In this document: positions 17,025 through 26,172 of the stretch, in pieces
Numbering within the stretch: the stretch's first letter is position 1
How the letters are laid out: each line of letters opens with the position of its first letter
Assembly (NCBI RefSeq): GCF_006716085.1
Contig: NZ_VFON01000001.1
Location: forward strand, 1,798,001-1,862,000
DNA length: 64,000 bases
Reading direction: 5' to 3'
Source of the DNA: Leucobacter komagatae
Lineage (GTDB): Bacteria; Actinomycetota; Actinomycetes; Actinomycetales; Microbacteriaceae
The notes under the pieces: generated by a model
The model's database searches: none
What the model was told of the DNA's origin: nothing
Seen by the model: the letters and a program-made list of their open reading frames with translations, nothing else
Translations under genes and position numbers: made by a program

Positions 17025-17936
17025 CTAGGGTTTCGCTCTCTTCGACGGCAAGGCGAACAGTACGAGGCTTGCCCCGATCAGGCAGACGCCTACGATCCCA
17101 CCGCCAGCAAGTCGCTCTCCGACGATCAGCGCGGCGAACCCGGCGGCAATGACTGGCTCCGACAGCGTCAGCACGGTCGCCGTGGTCGCGTCGACGTGGC
17201 GCAGCGCGAGCCCGAATAGCACGTAACCGAGAAACATCGGCACGAGCGCCATGTACGCGCCGACACCGAACGTCCGCCACGAGCTCAGCAGCGGGCCGCC
17301 CGTAGCGATGAGCACGGGCATGAGCAGGAGTCCGCCGAGGCCGAACACGGCCCCCATCGCGACGCGCGAATCCACGCCGGGCCCAATGAGTCGATGGGCC
17401 GCCCAGGCGTACCCGGCGTAGCTGACGCCCGCAACGAGGCCAAGGCCGACACCTAGGCCGACCTGCCCGGTGCCGCCCGTCGACGCGTGCCCGCCAAAGA
17501 GGCTGAGCACCGCCATTCCGGCGAGCCCCAGGGCGGCCGCAAGAAGCCACCTTCGGGAGGGACGCTTGCGGTCGATCGCCCAGTCGAGCAGCGCTGCGAA
17601 CACCGGGGCAGACCCGAGTGAGACGACCGTTCCGATCGTGACCCCCGCGGTGTGCATGCTGCTATAGAACGCGAGCGGGTAGGCGAACACGCCGAGGCCA
17701 CCGAACAGCACGAGACCCCACCTCGCCCGCAGGTGCGGCAGCGCCCGCACGAGCCCGCGCCCTGCGACCACGGCCTGCAGTAGCCCGCCGATGCCGAGCG
17801 CCACCGCGCCGATCGCGAGCGGGCCAACCTCTGGCGCGAACGTCGCGGCAGTACCCGTGGTGCCCCATAGGAGGGACGCGAGGAGGACGAGGAGGACGCC
17901 GAACCCAGGGCGCACAGATGAAGCGGATAGCATCAT
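17025..17936 (-). CDS. EamA/DMT-family exporter
   Basis: A 303-residue membrane protein with about ten hydrophobic helices and the duplicated EamA architecture (first repeat GVLLVLLASLLWGTTGTAAT, second starting around GVSYAGYAWAAHRL). Members export amino acids or small metabolites. TACTAT lies six bases before ATG 17936, implying a leaderless transcript, and a TetR-type palindrome at 17946-17963 overlaps that promoter. The divergent TetR gene is therefore its likely repressor. Confidence 0.88.
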   Translation of the reverse strand: MMLSASSVRPGFGVLLVLLASLLWGTTGTAATFAPEVGPLAIGAVALGIGGLLQAVVAGRGLVRALPHLRARWGLVLFGGLGVFAYPLAFYSSMHTAGVTIGTVVSLGSAPVFAALLDWAIDRKRPSRRWLLAAALGLAGMAVLSLFGGHASTGGTGQVGLGVGLGLVAGVSYAGYAWAAHRLIGPGVDSRVAMGAVFGLGGLLLMPVLIATGGPLLSSWRTFGVGAYMALVPMFLGYVLFGLALRHVDATTATVLTLSEPVIAAGFAALIVGERLAGGGIVGVCLIGASLVLFALPSKRAKP

Positions 17937-17945
17937 CCCAGCATA

Positions 17946-17963
17946 GTAGACAGATCAGTCTAC
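17946..17963. promoter_or_regulatory. TetR operator between EamA exporter and TetR gene
   Basis: GTAGACAGATCAGTCTAC has perfect 6-bp arms (GTAGAC/GTCTAC) and a 6-base spacer. It overlaps the -10-like TACTAT of the exporter and lies 43 bases before the GTG of the divergent TetR gene, a standard layout for repression of both. Confidence 0.78.
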
Positions 17964-18005
17964 CTTGCTACACTTGTGGCAGCGTCTCACACCAGGGAGG
18001 GCCCC

Positions 18006-18635
18006 GTGAACACCGCTTTCGCTCCTGCAGCATCTGCCGCTCCTGCGGCATCTGCCGCTTCCGCGGCTTCCGCCGGCACGAAGCGCAAGCCTGCCCGCGA
18101 TCGGCTGCTTCGAGCGGCATCTGAGGAGTTCTACGCCTCAGGGGTCACAGGTACGGGCATTGACACGATTATTGCGACCGCCGGTGTCGCGAAGAAGAGC
18201 CTGTACAACAATTTCGACTCGAAGGACGCGCTCGTCGCTGCCTACCTTGAGGAGCGCCACCGCGAGTGGCTCGCCCTCTTCGAGGCCCGCCTCGCCAAGG
18301 CTTCAACTCCGACCGAACGCGTACTCGCGGTGTTCGACGCGTACGCAGACCACGTGCACTTCGACTACCGCGACGGCTGGCGGGGCTGCGGGCTACTCAA
18401 CGCGGCCGCCGAGCTCCCCGTCGGGCACCCGGGACGAGCCGCGGTGCGGGCGCACAAAGACGAGGTCGAGGGGCTTCTCAGAGAGCACCTCACCGGGATC
18501 ACCGAGACACCCGACGCGCTGGCGGCGCACCTGTCGTTGCTACTCGAAGGCTCTATGGCGAAGTCGGGGCTTGAGGGCACTGACGCCTGGGTACAGACGG
18601 CGCGGGGGCTCGCTGAGGCGCTGCTGCGGGGCTGA
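18006..18635 (+). CDS. TetR/AcrR-family transcriptional regulator
   Basis: A 209-residue repressor starting at GTG 18006 (AGGGAGG four bases upstream). An Ala/Ser-rich leader of about 30 residues precedes the HTH (ARDRLLRAASEEFYASGV, GIDTIIATAGVAKKSLYNNF), then a ligand-binding domain resembling the LmrA/YxaF-like C-terminal type. It is divergent from the EamA exporter, and the palindrome between them is the probable operator for auto- and exporter repression. Ligand unknown. Confidence 0.88.
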   Translation: MNTAFAPAASAAPAASAASAASAGTKRKPARDRLLRAASEEFYASGVTGTGIDTIIATAGVAKKSLYNNFDSKDALVAAYLEERHREWLALFEARLAKASTPTERVLAVFDAYADHVHFDYRDGWRGCGLLNAAAELPVGHPGRAAVRAHKDEVEGLLREHLTGITETPDALAAHLSLLLEGSMAKSGLEGTDAWVQTARGLAEALLRG

Positions 18636-18657
18636 GGCGATCAGCCCCGCAGCAGCG
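18619..18657. terminator. Perfect 17-bp terminator overlapping the TetR stop codon
   Basis: The arms 18619-18635 and 18641-18657 (core GCTGCTGCGGGGCTGA) pair perfectly around a 5-base loop. The left arm contains the last codons and stop of the TetR gene, so terminator and coding sequence are superimposed. Confidence 0.75.
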
Positions 18658-18698
18658 TCTCAGCCCCGGCCCGCCCCGCCCCGCGAACTTTCTCTCGG

Positions 18699-18735
18699 TT
18701 TTGACGTAGTTCACTGGCTTCGAACTACGTCAAAA
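18699..18735. repeat. Perfect 14-bp inverted repeat
   Basis: TTTTGACGTAGTTC (18699-18712) and its exact complement (18722-18735) flank a 9-base loop; an outer AACTTT/AAAGTT pair flanks the whole at symmetrical distance. It sits in the gap between convergent tetR and kbl. It could be the kbl terminator (reading leftward the stem is followed by no U-run but begins with one) or a protein-binding site. Confidence 0.6.
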
Positions 18736-18754
18736 CGTAGACAAAGTTGGCAAG

Positions 18755-18817
18755 CGGGAGGCACAGAGCGCGGTACGGGAGGCACACAGCGCGGTACGGG
18801 AGGCACGGGACAGAGCG
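18755..18817. repeat. 21-bp tandem repeat, about 2.5 to 3 units
   Basis: Two nearly identical 21-bp units (starting CGGGAGGCAC at 18755 and 18776, one mismatch) and a degraded third unit at 18797. It is intergenic, between the inverted repeat at 18699 and the end of kbl. No coding role is apparent. Confidence 0.7.
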
Positions 18818-18854
18818 TAAGACGCAGCACGCGCGTCCGTGCGCAGGCCAATCC

Positions 18855-20039
18855 CTACGCCGACTGCACCTCGCGGGTCGCCTCAACAAACGCCGTCACG
18901 CAGGCGCGGATCTGCGCCTCGGTGTGAGCCGCAGACAACTGCACGCGAATCCTCGCCTCGCCGCGCGGAACGACGGGGAAGCTGAACGCAGTCACGAAGA
19001 CCCCGCGGCGCTGCAGCTCGGCCGCGACCTGAGCGGTCACAGCGGCGTCGCCGAACATCACCGGCACGATCGGGTGGTTGCCGGGGAGCAGCTCGAAGCC
19101 GGCCTCCGTCATCAGCGACCGGAACAGCTCTGCGTTCTGCTGCAGCCGCACCCGGGCGTCGCCGGCACCCTCGACGAGGTCGAGCGCGGCGAGCGAGCCC
19201 GCGACGATCGCCGGGGCGAGGGTGTTTGAGAAGAGGTACGGCCTCGCGCGCTGGCGGAGCAGCTGCACAATCTCGCTGTGGCCCGACACGTAGCCACCGG
19301 AGGCCCCACCGAGGGCCTTGCCGAGCGTGCCCGTGAGGATGTCGACGCGGTCAGCGACACCACAGAGCTCGGGGGTGCCGGCGCCGGTCTCCCCCATGAA
19401 GCCGACCGCGTGCGAGTCATCGACGAGCACGAGCGCGTCGTACTTGTCGGCCAGGTCACAGATCGCCTCAAGCGGGGCGACGAAGCCGTCCATCGAGAAC
19501 ACACCGTCGGTCACGATCACCCGGAACCGGGCATCAGCGGCCTCCTGCAGGCGGGCCTCAAGATCTTTCATGTCACAATTCGCGTACCGGTACCGGCGGG
19601 CCTTCGACAGCCTGATGCCGTCGATGAGTGACGCGTGGTTGAGGGCGTCCGAGATGATCGCATCCTCCGCTCCGAAGAGCGTCTCGAAGACGCCGCCGTT
19701 TGCGTCGAAGCACGAGGCGAAAAGAATCGTCTCCTCGGTCCCGAGGAAGCTCGAGAGCCGCGATTCGAGTTCGAGGTGCTGATCCTGCGTGCCGCAGATG
19801 AACCGCACGCTCGCGAGGCCGTACCCCCACTCGTCGAGTGCGGTGTGCGCCGCGGCGACGATCGCCGGGTGGTCGGCGAGGCCGAGGTAGTTGTTCGCGC
19901 AGAAGTTCAGCACCTGCGTGTCGCCCACGGTGATCTCGGGGCCCTGCGGGCCCGCGATACCGCGCTCGCGTTTGAACAGCCCGGCGCCCTCGATCTCAGC
20001 GAGCTCCGCGTTCAGGTGTGCTTTGAATGCTCCGTACAT
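18855..20039 (-). CDS. kbl: Glycine C-acetyltransferase (2-amino-3-ketobutyrate CoA ligase)
   Basis: A 394-residue PLP enzyme of the alpha-oxoamine synthase family. Signature segments are [45 protein letters not shown], and [15 protein letters not shown] with the PLP lysine. It cleaves 2-amino-3-ketobutyrate with CoA to glycine and acetyl-CoA, the second step of threonine breakdown. Its ATG overlaps the stop of tdh by one base (TAATG), so the two are co-translated as is usual for tdh-kbl. Confidence 0.95.
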   Translation of the reverse strand: MYGAFKAHLNAELAEIEGAGLFKRERGIAGPQGPEITVGDTQVLNFCANNYLGLADHPAIVAAAHTALDEWGYGLASVRFICGTQDQHLELESRLSSFLGTEETILFASCFDANGGVFETLFGAEDAIISDALNHASLIDGIRLSKARRYRYANCDMKDLEARLQEAADARFRVIVTDGVFSMDGFVAPLEAICDLADKYDALVLVDDSHAVGFMGETGAGTPELCGVADRVDILTGTLGKALGGASGGYVSGHSEIVQLLRQRARPYLFSNTLAPAIVAGSLAALDLVEGAGDARVRLQQNAELFRSLMTEAGFELLPGNHPIVPVMFGDAAVTAQVAAELQRRGVFVTAFSFPVVPRGEARIRVQLSAAHTEAQIRACVTAFVEATREVQSA

Positions 20040-21082
20040 TACAGTTCCGTCCAGTCGAGGATGATTTTTCCGGTCGTCGCCGAACGCGCGGCGTCGAAAC
20101 CCCGCTGCCAGTCACGCGCGGGGATGGTGTCGGCGATCACCGACGAGATGCGCTCGCGCAGCTGCTCACTCGTCTCGAGCATCGCAGCCATCGCGTTCCA
20201 GGTCTCGAACATCTCACGTCCGTAGATGCCCTTCAACGTGATCATGTGGGTCACGACCTTCGCCCAGTCGATCGCAAACTCCGCTGTCGGCAGCCCGAGC
20301 ATCGCGATCCTGCCACCGTGGTTCATGTTCTCGAGCATGCCGGGCAGCGCGGGGCTCGCGCCGCTCATCTCGAACCCAATATCGAAGCCCTCGCGCATGC
20401 CGAGCTGCGTCTGCGCGTCACGGATCGATTCGCTCGCGACGTTGACCGTCGCGTGAGCGCCCAGGCCGCGTGCGAGCTCAAGCCGGGCGTCACTGATGTC
20501 TGTCGCAACGACATATCGCGCGCCAACATGGCGGGCGACGGCGACCGACATGAGCCCGATCGGGCCACAGCCGCTCACGAGCACGTCTTCGCCGACGAGC
20601 GGGAACGCGAGCGCCGTGTGCACCGCGTTGCCGAGCGGGTCGAAGATCGCACCGAGCTCGGGCGAGATCGTGTCGGAGTGCACCCAGACGTTGCTCGCCG
20701 GCAGCGACAGGTATTCGGCAAACGCACCATCGCGGTGCAGGCCGAGCCCCTTCGTGCGGATGCACATTTGGCGGCGGCCCGCCCGGCAGTTGCGGCAGGT
20801 GCCGCACACGATATGGCCCTCGCCCGATACGCGGTCGCCGACGCGCACGTCGCGCACGCCAGCGCCGATCTCGATGACCTCACCGTAGAACTCGTGCCCG
20901 GGAATCAGCGGGGCGGCGATGTTATTCGCGGCCCACGCGTCCCACTCCAAGATGTGCAAGTCGGTGCCGCAGATGCCGGTGCGGAGGACGCGGATGACGA
21001 CGTCGTCGGGGCCGCATTCTGGATCGGGGACGTCGGTCAGAACGAGGCCTGGCCCCGCCTCCGGTTTCGTGAGTGCTCGCAT
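20039..21082 (-). CDS. tdh: L-threonine 3-dehydrogenase
   Basis: A 347-residue zinc-dependent medium-chain dehydrogenase. Catalytic zinc ligands are in [10 protein letters not shown] and GHEFYGEV; the four-cysteine structural zinc loop is visible in [15 protein letters not shown]; the NAD-binding [13 protein letters not shown] follows. It oxidises threonine to 2-amino-3-ketobutyrate for the adjacent kbl product. The divergent LysR gene and the 10-bp inverted repeat in the gap suggest LysR control. Confidence 0.95.
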   Translation of the reverse strand: MRALTKPEAGPGLVLTDVPDPECGPDDVVIRVLRTGICGTDLHILEWDAWAANNIAAPLIPGHEFYGEVIEIGAGVRDVRVGDRVSGEGHIVCGTCRNCRAGRRQMCIRTKGLGLHRDGAFAEYLSLPASNVWVHSDTISPELGAIFDPLGNAVHTALAFPLVGEDVLVSGCGPIGLMSVAVARHVGARYVVATDISDARLELARGLGAHATVNVASESIRDAQTQLGMREGFDIGFEMSGASPALPGMLENMNHGGRIAMLGLPTAEFAIDWAKVVTHMITLKGIYGREMFETWNAMAAMLETSEQLRERISSVIADTIPARDWQRGFDAARSATTGKIILDWTEL

Positions 21083-21123
21083 AGAGCTATTTCGCCACGG
21101 AACACACTTCAGAACAAGATGCT

Positions 21124-21160
21124 CTTTCTTTAGTTTTCATTAAGCTATAGCTAAAGAAAG
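21124..21160. promoter_or_regulatory. Inverted repeat in tdh/lysR divergent promoter
   Basis: CTTTCTTTAG (21124-21133) and its exact complement (21151-21160) are spaced by 17 bases; the centre also holds the palindrome AGCTATAGCT (21143-21152). The right arm abuts the ribosome-binding region of the LysR gene (start 21169), fitting an autoregulatory LysR site. Confidence 0.6.
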
Positions 21161-21168
21161 GCGGCAGC

Positions 21169-22092
21169 ATGGAGATCTACCAGCTCGAGATTCTGCGTGA
21201 ACTCGGCACGCTGGGAAGCGTCACCGCCGTCGCCGAGAGCCTGCATGTGACGCCCTCGGCGGTCTCGCAGCAGCTCTCCGCCCTACAGCGCGGCTTCCGT
21301 GCGCCACTCACCCGCCGAGACGGGCGCACGCTCGTACTCACCGAGGCAGGCCACGCGCTCGCCAGGGCAGGCACCGGCGTCATCGAGGCGATGGCGGCGG
21401 CGGCCGGCGCGGTCGAAGCCTTTGAGCAGGAGCCCGCGGGCATCGTCACCGTCAGCGGGTTCCACAGCGCCTCCCAGGCGATCTTCGGCGGGCTACTCGG
21501 CGAACTGCGGGGCGTTGAAGCCGCGCCCGATCTCAGGCTGTCTGACGAGGACGTGGCGCAGGAGGAGTTTCCGCTCCTCACTGCGAGCTACGACCTCGTC
21601 ATCGCTCACAGACTTGAACACAGCCCGCCCTGGCCCGAAGCAGGGCTTCGGGTGATCCGGCTCGCGCAAGAGCCGCTCGACATCGCACTCCCGGTGGGCC
21701 ACCCGCTCACGGATAGGGATCACCTCACGCCGTCCGACGTCGCCGGTGAGGCGTGGGTGACGAGCCGGGCTGGCTACTCCCCCGACGACCTGCTCGGCGC
21801 CATCGCAGCGGTCGCCGACCGCTCGGTCAAGGTGGTGCACCGCATCAACGACTACGGCTCAGTCGCGTCGATCGTCGCGACGGGCGACGCGATCGGCATG
21901 GTTCCGCGCTACACGGTCGGCTCGGCCCTCGCCGGGCTCGTGCTCCGCCCACTCCAGGGCGTGAACGCGACCCGCGCGATCGACCTGCTCACGCGCCCGG
22001 AGACGCTGCACCGCCGCTCCGTTCAGGTAACGGTGACGGCGCTCCGCACCGCGATGGATCGCCTGGTCAGCGCGGGCGAAGCGAGGCGCTAG
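21169..22092 (+). CDS. LysR-family transcriptional regulator
   Basis: A 307-residue LysR protein with an N-terminal winged helix (LEILRELGTLGSVTAVAESL, HVTPSAVSQQLSALQ) and a complete effector domain. It is divergent from tdh-kbl and probably controls it, with threonine or a product as candidate effector (inference). Its stop overlaps the stop of the convergent metallopeptidase gene by four bases. Confidence 0.9.
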   Translation: MEIYQLEILRELGTLGSVTAVAESLHVTPSAVSQQLSALQRGFRAPLTRRDGRTLVLTEAGHALARAGTGVIEAMAAAAGAVEAFEQEPAGIVTVSGFHSASQAIFGGLLGELRGVEAAPDLRLSDEDVAQEEFPLLTASYDLVIAHRLEHSPPWPEAGLRVIRLAQEPLDIALPVGHPLTDRDHLTPSDVAGEAWVTSRAGYSPDDLLGAIAAVADRSVKVVHRINDYGSVASIVATGDAIGMVPRYTVGSALAGLVLRPLQGVNATRAIDLLTRPETLHRRSVQVTVTALRTAMDRLVSAGEARR

Positions 22093-22982
22093 AGCTGACT
22101 CGCGGGCACCTCGAAGGTGCCGCACGAGGTCGGCCCCTGCTCATAGCCCACCATGAACCAGCGCTGGCGCTGCTCAGAGGTGCCGTGCGTAAACCGCTCG
22201 GGGTCAACGCGCATGCCCGAGGACTGCATGATGTGGTCGTCGCCAACGGCGGCCGCGGCGCTCAGCGCGTCGTTAATCTCAGACTGCGTGACGGGCTTCA
22301 GGAACGGCACGCCGCTGTCGTCGGTGACGGTCTGCGCCGCCCCAACCCACGCCCCCGCAAAACAGTCGGCCTGCAGCTCGAGCCGCACCGAGCCCGAGGT
22401 CGCGCCCGACTCACGGCCTGCCTGGTTCAGCGAACCAGTGATGTTCGAGATGTGGTGGCCCCACTCGTGCGCGAGCACGTACATCTCGGCCAGCGGCCCG
22501 CCCGACGCGCCGTAGTCAGAGCGCAGCGTGTCGAAGAACGCGGTATCGACGTAAATCCGCTCCTCCGGAGGGCAGTAGAACGGCCCGGTCGCTGCCGACG
22601 CGGTGCCGCACTGCGACTGGGTCTGGCCGCTGAAGAGGGCGACCGGCTGCGGGCCGCGGTAGTTGCCGACCTGGGTATTCCAGTAGCGGTTGAGCGAATC
22701 ACTCGTCGCGGTCATGCGGCACTCGACATTCGCGTTCGCGTCGGCGCCCGTCTCGCAGTTCTCGACCGCGACGATCTCTTCGCTCGATGAGGTGCCGCCG
22801 CCACCAGAGCTCAGCGCCGGAGCGAAGCTCGTGAGGTCAACGCCGAGAAGCTGTGACCCGAGAAACAGCACGAGCATGAGCCCGATGCCGCCGCCACCGA
22901 CGGCCAAGCCCGTGCGACGCCCGCCGCCGCTGCGCTTCTGCACCTGACTCGTGTCGATGCGAACGTTCTCGTTGAATGTCAT
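22089..22982 (-). CDS. Neutral zinc metallopeptidase (YpfJ family)
   Basis: A 297-residue protein starting MTFNENVRIDTSQVQ, the typical start of this family. One membrane helix (GLMLVLFLGSQLLGV) anchors an extracytoplasmic domain with the zinc motif VLAHEWGHHISN and downstream ADCFAGAW. GATACT eight bases before ATG 22982 suggests a leaderless transcript; an upstream in-frame ATG gives a non-conserved leader. The physiological substrate is unknown. Confidence 0.9.
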   Translation of the reverse strand: MTFNENVRIDTSQVQKRSGGGRRTGLAVGGGGIGLMLVLFLGSQLLGVDLTSFAPALSSGGGGTSSSEEIVAVENCETGADANANVECRMTATSDSLNRYWNTQVGNYRGPQPVALFSGQTQSQCGTASAATGPFYCPPEERIYVDTAFFDTLRSDYGASGGPLAEMYVLAHEWGHHISNITGSLNQAGRESGATSGSVRLELQADCFAGAWVGAAQTVTDDSGVPFLKPVTQSEINDALSAAAAVGDDHIMQSSGMRVDPERFTHGTSEQRQRWFMVGYEQGPTSCGTFEVPASQL

Positions 22983-22999
22983 GCTCGAATAGTATCCCG

Positions 23000-24691
23000 T
23001 CAGCGGCGCATCGCCCACTGCAGAGTGTCGAGCCCGAGCGTGCCGAGCGAAAGCGCACGATCGTGGAACGATGCCAGCGTGAACCCGGGCTCACTTTCTG
23101 CCTCTGCCCGAAGCTCCAACCATTGGCGCTCCCCCACTTTGTATGAGCTCGCCTGACCTGGCCAGCCGAGGTAGCGGAGCACCTCAAATCGGAGCGCCTC
23201 GGGGCGCATCGTCACGTTGCTCGCCATGAAGTCGTAGACTCGCTCCGCTGTCCACACACTGCCGTCGGGGGCATGCTTGCCGAGGTGCAATCCGATGTCG
23301 ACGACCACCCGGGCGGCCCGCATGCGCTGCGCGTCGAGCATGCCGAGGCGGGCCCCGGGATCCTCAAGAAACCCGAGCTCGGCCATGAGGCGCTCGGCGT
23401 AGAGCGCCCACCCCTCGAGGTGCCCCGATGTTCCCGCCCGAGTACGCCGCCAGGCGTTCAGTTCGACTCGTCGGGCGACGGCCCCGCCGAGCTGCAGGTG
23501 ATGGCCGGGAACTCCCTCGTGGTAGACCGTCGTGAGCTCACGCCAGGTTCGAAACTCTGTCACGCCTGCGGGCACGGTCCACCACATGCTGCCGGGCCGG
23601 GCGAAGTCATCGCTCGGGGCCGTGTAGTAGATCCCTCCCTCACTGGTCGGGGCGATACGGCAGTCCAGCCGGCGGAGTTCTCCTGGGATCGCAAAGACCG
23701 TCCCGTCAAGCGCCTCAATGGCCTCGTCACTACGCTCCTGCAGCCACCGCTGGAGGGCCTCCTCCCCGTGGATGGTTTTTTGGGGGTCCCGGTCGAGCAG
23801 GGCGATCGCCTCCGCGGGCGACGCTCCCGGCGCGATCGCTTCGGCCGTCGACCGCTGCTCGGCGGCAATCCTGTCAATCTCAACGAGCGCCCACTCGTAG
23901 GTCTCGTCGGCGTCGATGTCGGTGCCGAGGAAGTCACGGGCGGCAAGTGCGTAGTGGTCGCGACCAACTGCGTCGTCTGCGTTGGCCGTCGGCGCGAGTT
24001 GCTCACGCAGGTATCGAGCGAACGAGGCATAGGCGCGGGCCGCGCCACGGGCTCCTTCGCTCACTTCTGCCACCAGCGCGCGGCCTTCCGAGGGCCAGGT
24101 CTGGGCCGCGTCGTTGGCGGATTCCCCAAGCCGCGAGAAGTACTCGACAGCAAACCTGTCGGCCTGAGCAGCGACCGCGAGCACCTGCCGCCGCGCGGGT
24201 CCATTGCCGCGCGAGGCGCCGAGTTCCAGGGACTGCACATACCCTGACAGCGCCGCGGGAACCGCCGCGAGCCGCCTGGCAATCGCCTCCCAGTCACCCT
24301 CCGCTGCTCGCGGCATGAGGTCGAACGCCTGGCGAATCAGTTGTGCGGGTGTTTCAAGCACCGTCAGGTCTCGCAGCGCGAGGCCCGTTTCGACGCGGGC
24401 GATACGAACGTCGAGACGATCGCGCAGTTCGCGCACCGTGATGTCGTCTGTGCGGTCCGCAGGGACTGCACGCTCCAGTTTCGAGCGTACGGCGCGAGCG
24501 TCGGCAGCGGCCTGGGCCGACCCATCGGGCGAGTAGTCACCAAAGGTCGTCGCCGACTCGACCCGCCCGAGCTTGGTGCCGAGTACCGGGTCAAGCCCGA
24601 CCTCGGTGTCGAGCCACCGCTCGGCGATAGCGTCGATGGCCGTGGGTTGCCGAGAGCCAGAGATCGCTCCGGTTCGATGCTGAGGGCTCAT
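23000..24691 (-). CDS. DUF885-family peptidase-like protein
   Basis: A 563-residue protein of the DUF885 family, related to zinc metallopeptidases. The key motif is TVYHEGVPGHHLQL, with a second conserved GHLEGWALYAERLM that supplies a zinc ligand. It may act on peptides. It lies 17 bp upstream of the zinc metallopeptidase on the same strand and is divergent (58-bp gap) from the XRE-cupin regulator, so it is likely under that regulator. Confidence 0.85.
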   Translation of the reverse strand: MSPQHRTGAISGSRQPTAIDAIAERWLDTEVGLDPVLGTKLGRVESATTFGDYSPDGSAQAAADARAVRSKLERAVPADRTDDITVRELRDRLDVRIARVETGLALRDLTVLETPAQLIRQAFDLMPRAAEGDWEAIARRLAAVPAALSGYVQSLELGASRGNGPARRQVLAVAAQADRFAVEYFSRLGESANDAAQTWPSEGRALVAEVSEGARGAARAYASFARYLREQLAPTANADDAVGRDHYALAARDFLGTDIDADETYEWALVEIDRIAAEQRSTAEAIAPGASPAEAIALLDRDPQKTIHGEEALQRWLQERSDEAIEALDGTVFAIPGELRRLDCRIAPTSEGGIYYTAPSDDFARPGSMWWTVPAGVTEFRTWRELTTVYHEGVPGHHLQLGGAVARRVELNAWRRTRAGTSGHLEGWALYAERLMAELGFLEDPGARLGMLDAQRMRAARVVVDIGLHLGKHAPDGSVWTAERVYDFMASNVTMRPEALRFEVLRYLGWPGQASSYKVGERQWLELRAEAESEPGFTLASFHDRALSLGTLGLDTLQWAMRR

Positions 24692-24749
24692 TGTCCGGTC
24701 ACCTTTCTGCTACCCCGGTGTGGGGGCCGCTGGGCTGGGAGATTAGTCT

Positions 24750-25349
24750 GTGGGTGTGAGCAAGGAACGAGATGCCCCGAACGCCGAGGTCGCTGCACTG
24801 GGTCGCGAGCTGCGCGACGAGCGCCAGCGACAGGGATTGAGCCTGAACGCGTTGAGCCAGCGCTCCGGCGTCAGCTTCGGGCTGATCAGCCAGCTTGAAC
24901 GCGGTCTTGGCAACCCTTCCTTCCTCGCGCTGAAGCGGCTGGCCGAAGCGCTCGGGATCCCCATCTCGCGCTTTCTTGAGGGCGGCGCCGACCGCGACGA
25001 CCTTGTCGTGCGCGCCGACGAGCGCACGATGCTTCCGGTCCTTGAGAGCGAGCCCGAGAGTCAGCTCGTGGTGCGTGAGCTGCTCACGCCCGGCCGACGG
25101 TCGTCGCTGCAGGTGATTCGCAGCACGCTGCCGCCAGGCTTCACGAACGAGGGCAAGGCGTTCCGGCATCTGGGGACCGAGTGTGTCGTCGTCGAGTCGG
25201 GCACGCTCACCGTCGTGCACGGCGAGCGCCGAGTGGAGCTCGAGCCGGGCGACGCCATGACCTATCCGTGCTCGGTGCCGCACTGGTGGGCGAACACGAC
25301 CGCGGAGCCGTGCGTTGTGCTCGGGGCTGTGACCCCGTTCGAGCAGTAG
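24750..25349 (+). CDS. XRE-family regulator with cupin domain
   Basis: A 199-residue regulator. The N-terminal HTH is clear (LRDERQRQGLSLNALSQRSG, LISQLERGLGNPSFLALKRL); the C-terminal half is a single cupin (GFTNEGKAFRHLGTECVVVE, LEPGDAMTYPCSVPHWWAN). Such proteins sense small amino acid- or amine-like ligands. It sits between DUF885 and DUF1028 genes and near a dipeptide transporter, which it probably controls. Start GTG 24750 has GGGAG eight bases upstream; GTG 24756 is possible. Confidence 0.9.
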   Translation: MGVSKERDAPNAEVAALGRELRDERQRQGLSLNALSQRSGVSFGLISQLERGLGNPSFLALKRLAEALGIPISRFLEGGADRDDLVVRADERTMLPVLESEPESQLVVRELLTPGRRSSLQVIRSTLPPGFTNEGKAFRHLGTECVVVESGTLTVVHGERRVELEPGDAMTYPCSVPHWWANTTAEPCVVLGAVTPFEQ

Positions 25350-25366
25350 CCCTGGCCGGCGAGCCA

Positions 25367-26059
25367 TCACCCAGTCGCCCGCCGTTCATCAAGGGCAAGA
25401 TCGAGCAACCTTGCGAGTTCGTCGATCGGCCGCACGTGATCGTCCGCGCGCAGATCGATCGCAAGGGGCGCGTCGCGCGGAGCAGGTTCGTGCGTCGCCG
25501 CGTCGGCAGCGGCTGGCGCGACCCCAACGAGCAGCGCAGCAGATTGCCTGCCGCGAAGGTCTCCGCCTGCAGCATCACCTGCGGCGAGCGCCGCGAGCAC
25601 GCGGCGCGAGAAGCCAGCGAGGGCCCGTTCGCTAGCCACGCCGTCATCATCGGGTGCGCCTTCGAACGCCGCCACCATCGCGGCAAGCACCTCAGGGCCG
25701 GGCAGGAGATTGCCGAGCACGACGAACCCCTCCCCGACTTCGCTTCCCGCCCACGCAGTGCAGGCATCGCCAGTGTGCGCTGAGACGGCGCCGTCCGCCG
25801 TCACGACCGCGGCCTGCCGCCACGCTGCGCCGGAATCCCAGTCGGGGATGCGCGCGATTGCCGTTGCCGGCGACGCCCCCGAGGCGACAGCGTCGAGCAG
25901 CAGCCCGCGCAGGGATCGGTTCGTGTAGGCCTGACTTGCTGCGGCCCCGACGCCGACCCGCAGGGCCGGCACGCCCGCGCCGACGGCGAGCGAGCGGCTC
26001 ACCGTCGCCGCGGCGAGTAGACCCCTCGTTGGGTCGCTCGCCAGGATGGTAAATGTCAT
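25367..26059 (-). CDS. DUF1028-family protein
   Basis: A 230-residue protein from ATG 26059, with GAGGAAG seven bases upstream. It begins MTFTILASDPTRGLLAAATV and contains AYTNRSLRGLLLDAVASG, VVTADGAVSAHTGDACTAWAG and NLLPGPEVLAAMVAAFE, all typical of the DUF1028 (Ntn-hydrolase-like) family, which often neighbours peptide transporters. It is divergent from the dipeptide ABC operon. The catalytic role is not established. Confidence 0.87.
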   Translation of the reverse strand: MTFTILASDPTRGLLAAATVSRSLAVGAGVPALRVGVGAAASQAYTNRSLRGLLLDAVASGASPATAIARIPDWDSGAAWRQAAVVTADGAVSAHTGDACTAWAGSEVGEGFVVLGNLLPGPEVLAAMVAAFEGAPDDDGVASERALAGFSRRVLAALAAGDAAGGDLRGRQSAALLVGVAPAAADAATHEPAPRDAPLAIDLRADDHVRPIDELARLLDLALDERRATG

Positions 26060-26099
26060 GTCGCTGCTTCCTCGGGTTGACGCGAGCCCGTTTTCGATG

Positions 26100-26145
26100 T
26101 TGACTATCGCAATAATGATGATTCCATCATAAAAATGATAATTCC
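26100..26145. promoter_or_regulatory. AT-rich divergent control region with direct and inverted repeats
   Basis: AATGATGATTCC (26114-26125) and AATGATAATTCC (26134-26145) are direct repeats spaced 20 bp start to start. Between them ATGATG/CATCAT and ATCAT/ATGAT form short inverted repeats. TTGACT at 26100 could be a -35 element. The sequence lies between DUF1028 and the dipeptide-binding protein gene and is a good candidate site for the XRE-cupin regulator. Confidence 0.55.
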
Positions 26146-26172
26146 GCCCACTCACGCAGAGGATCAGTGCCG

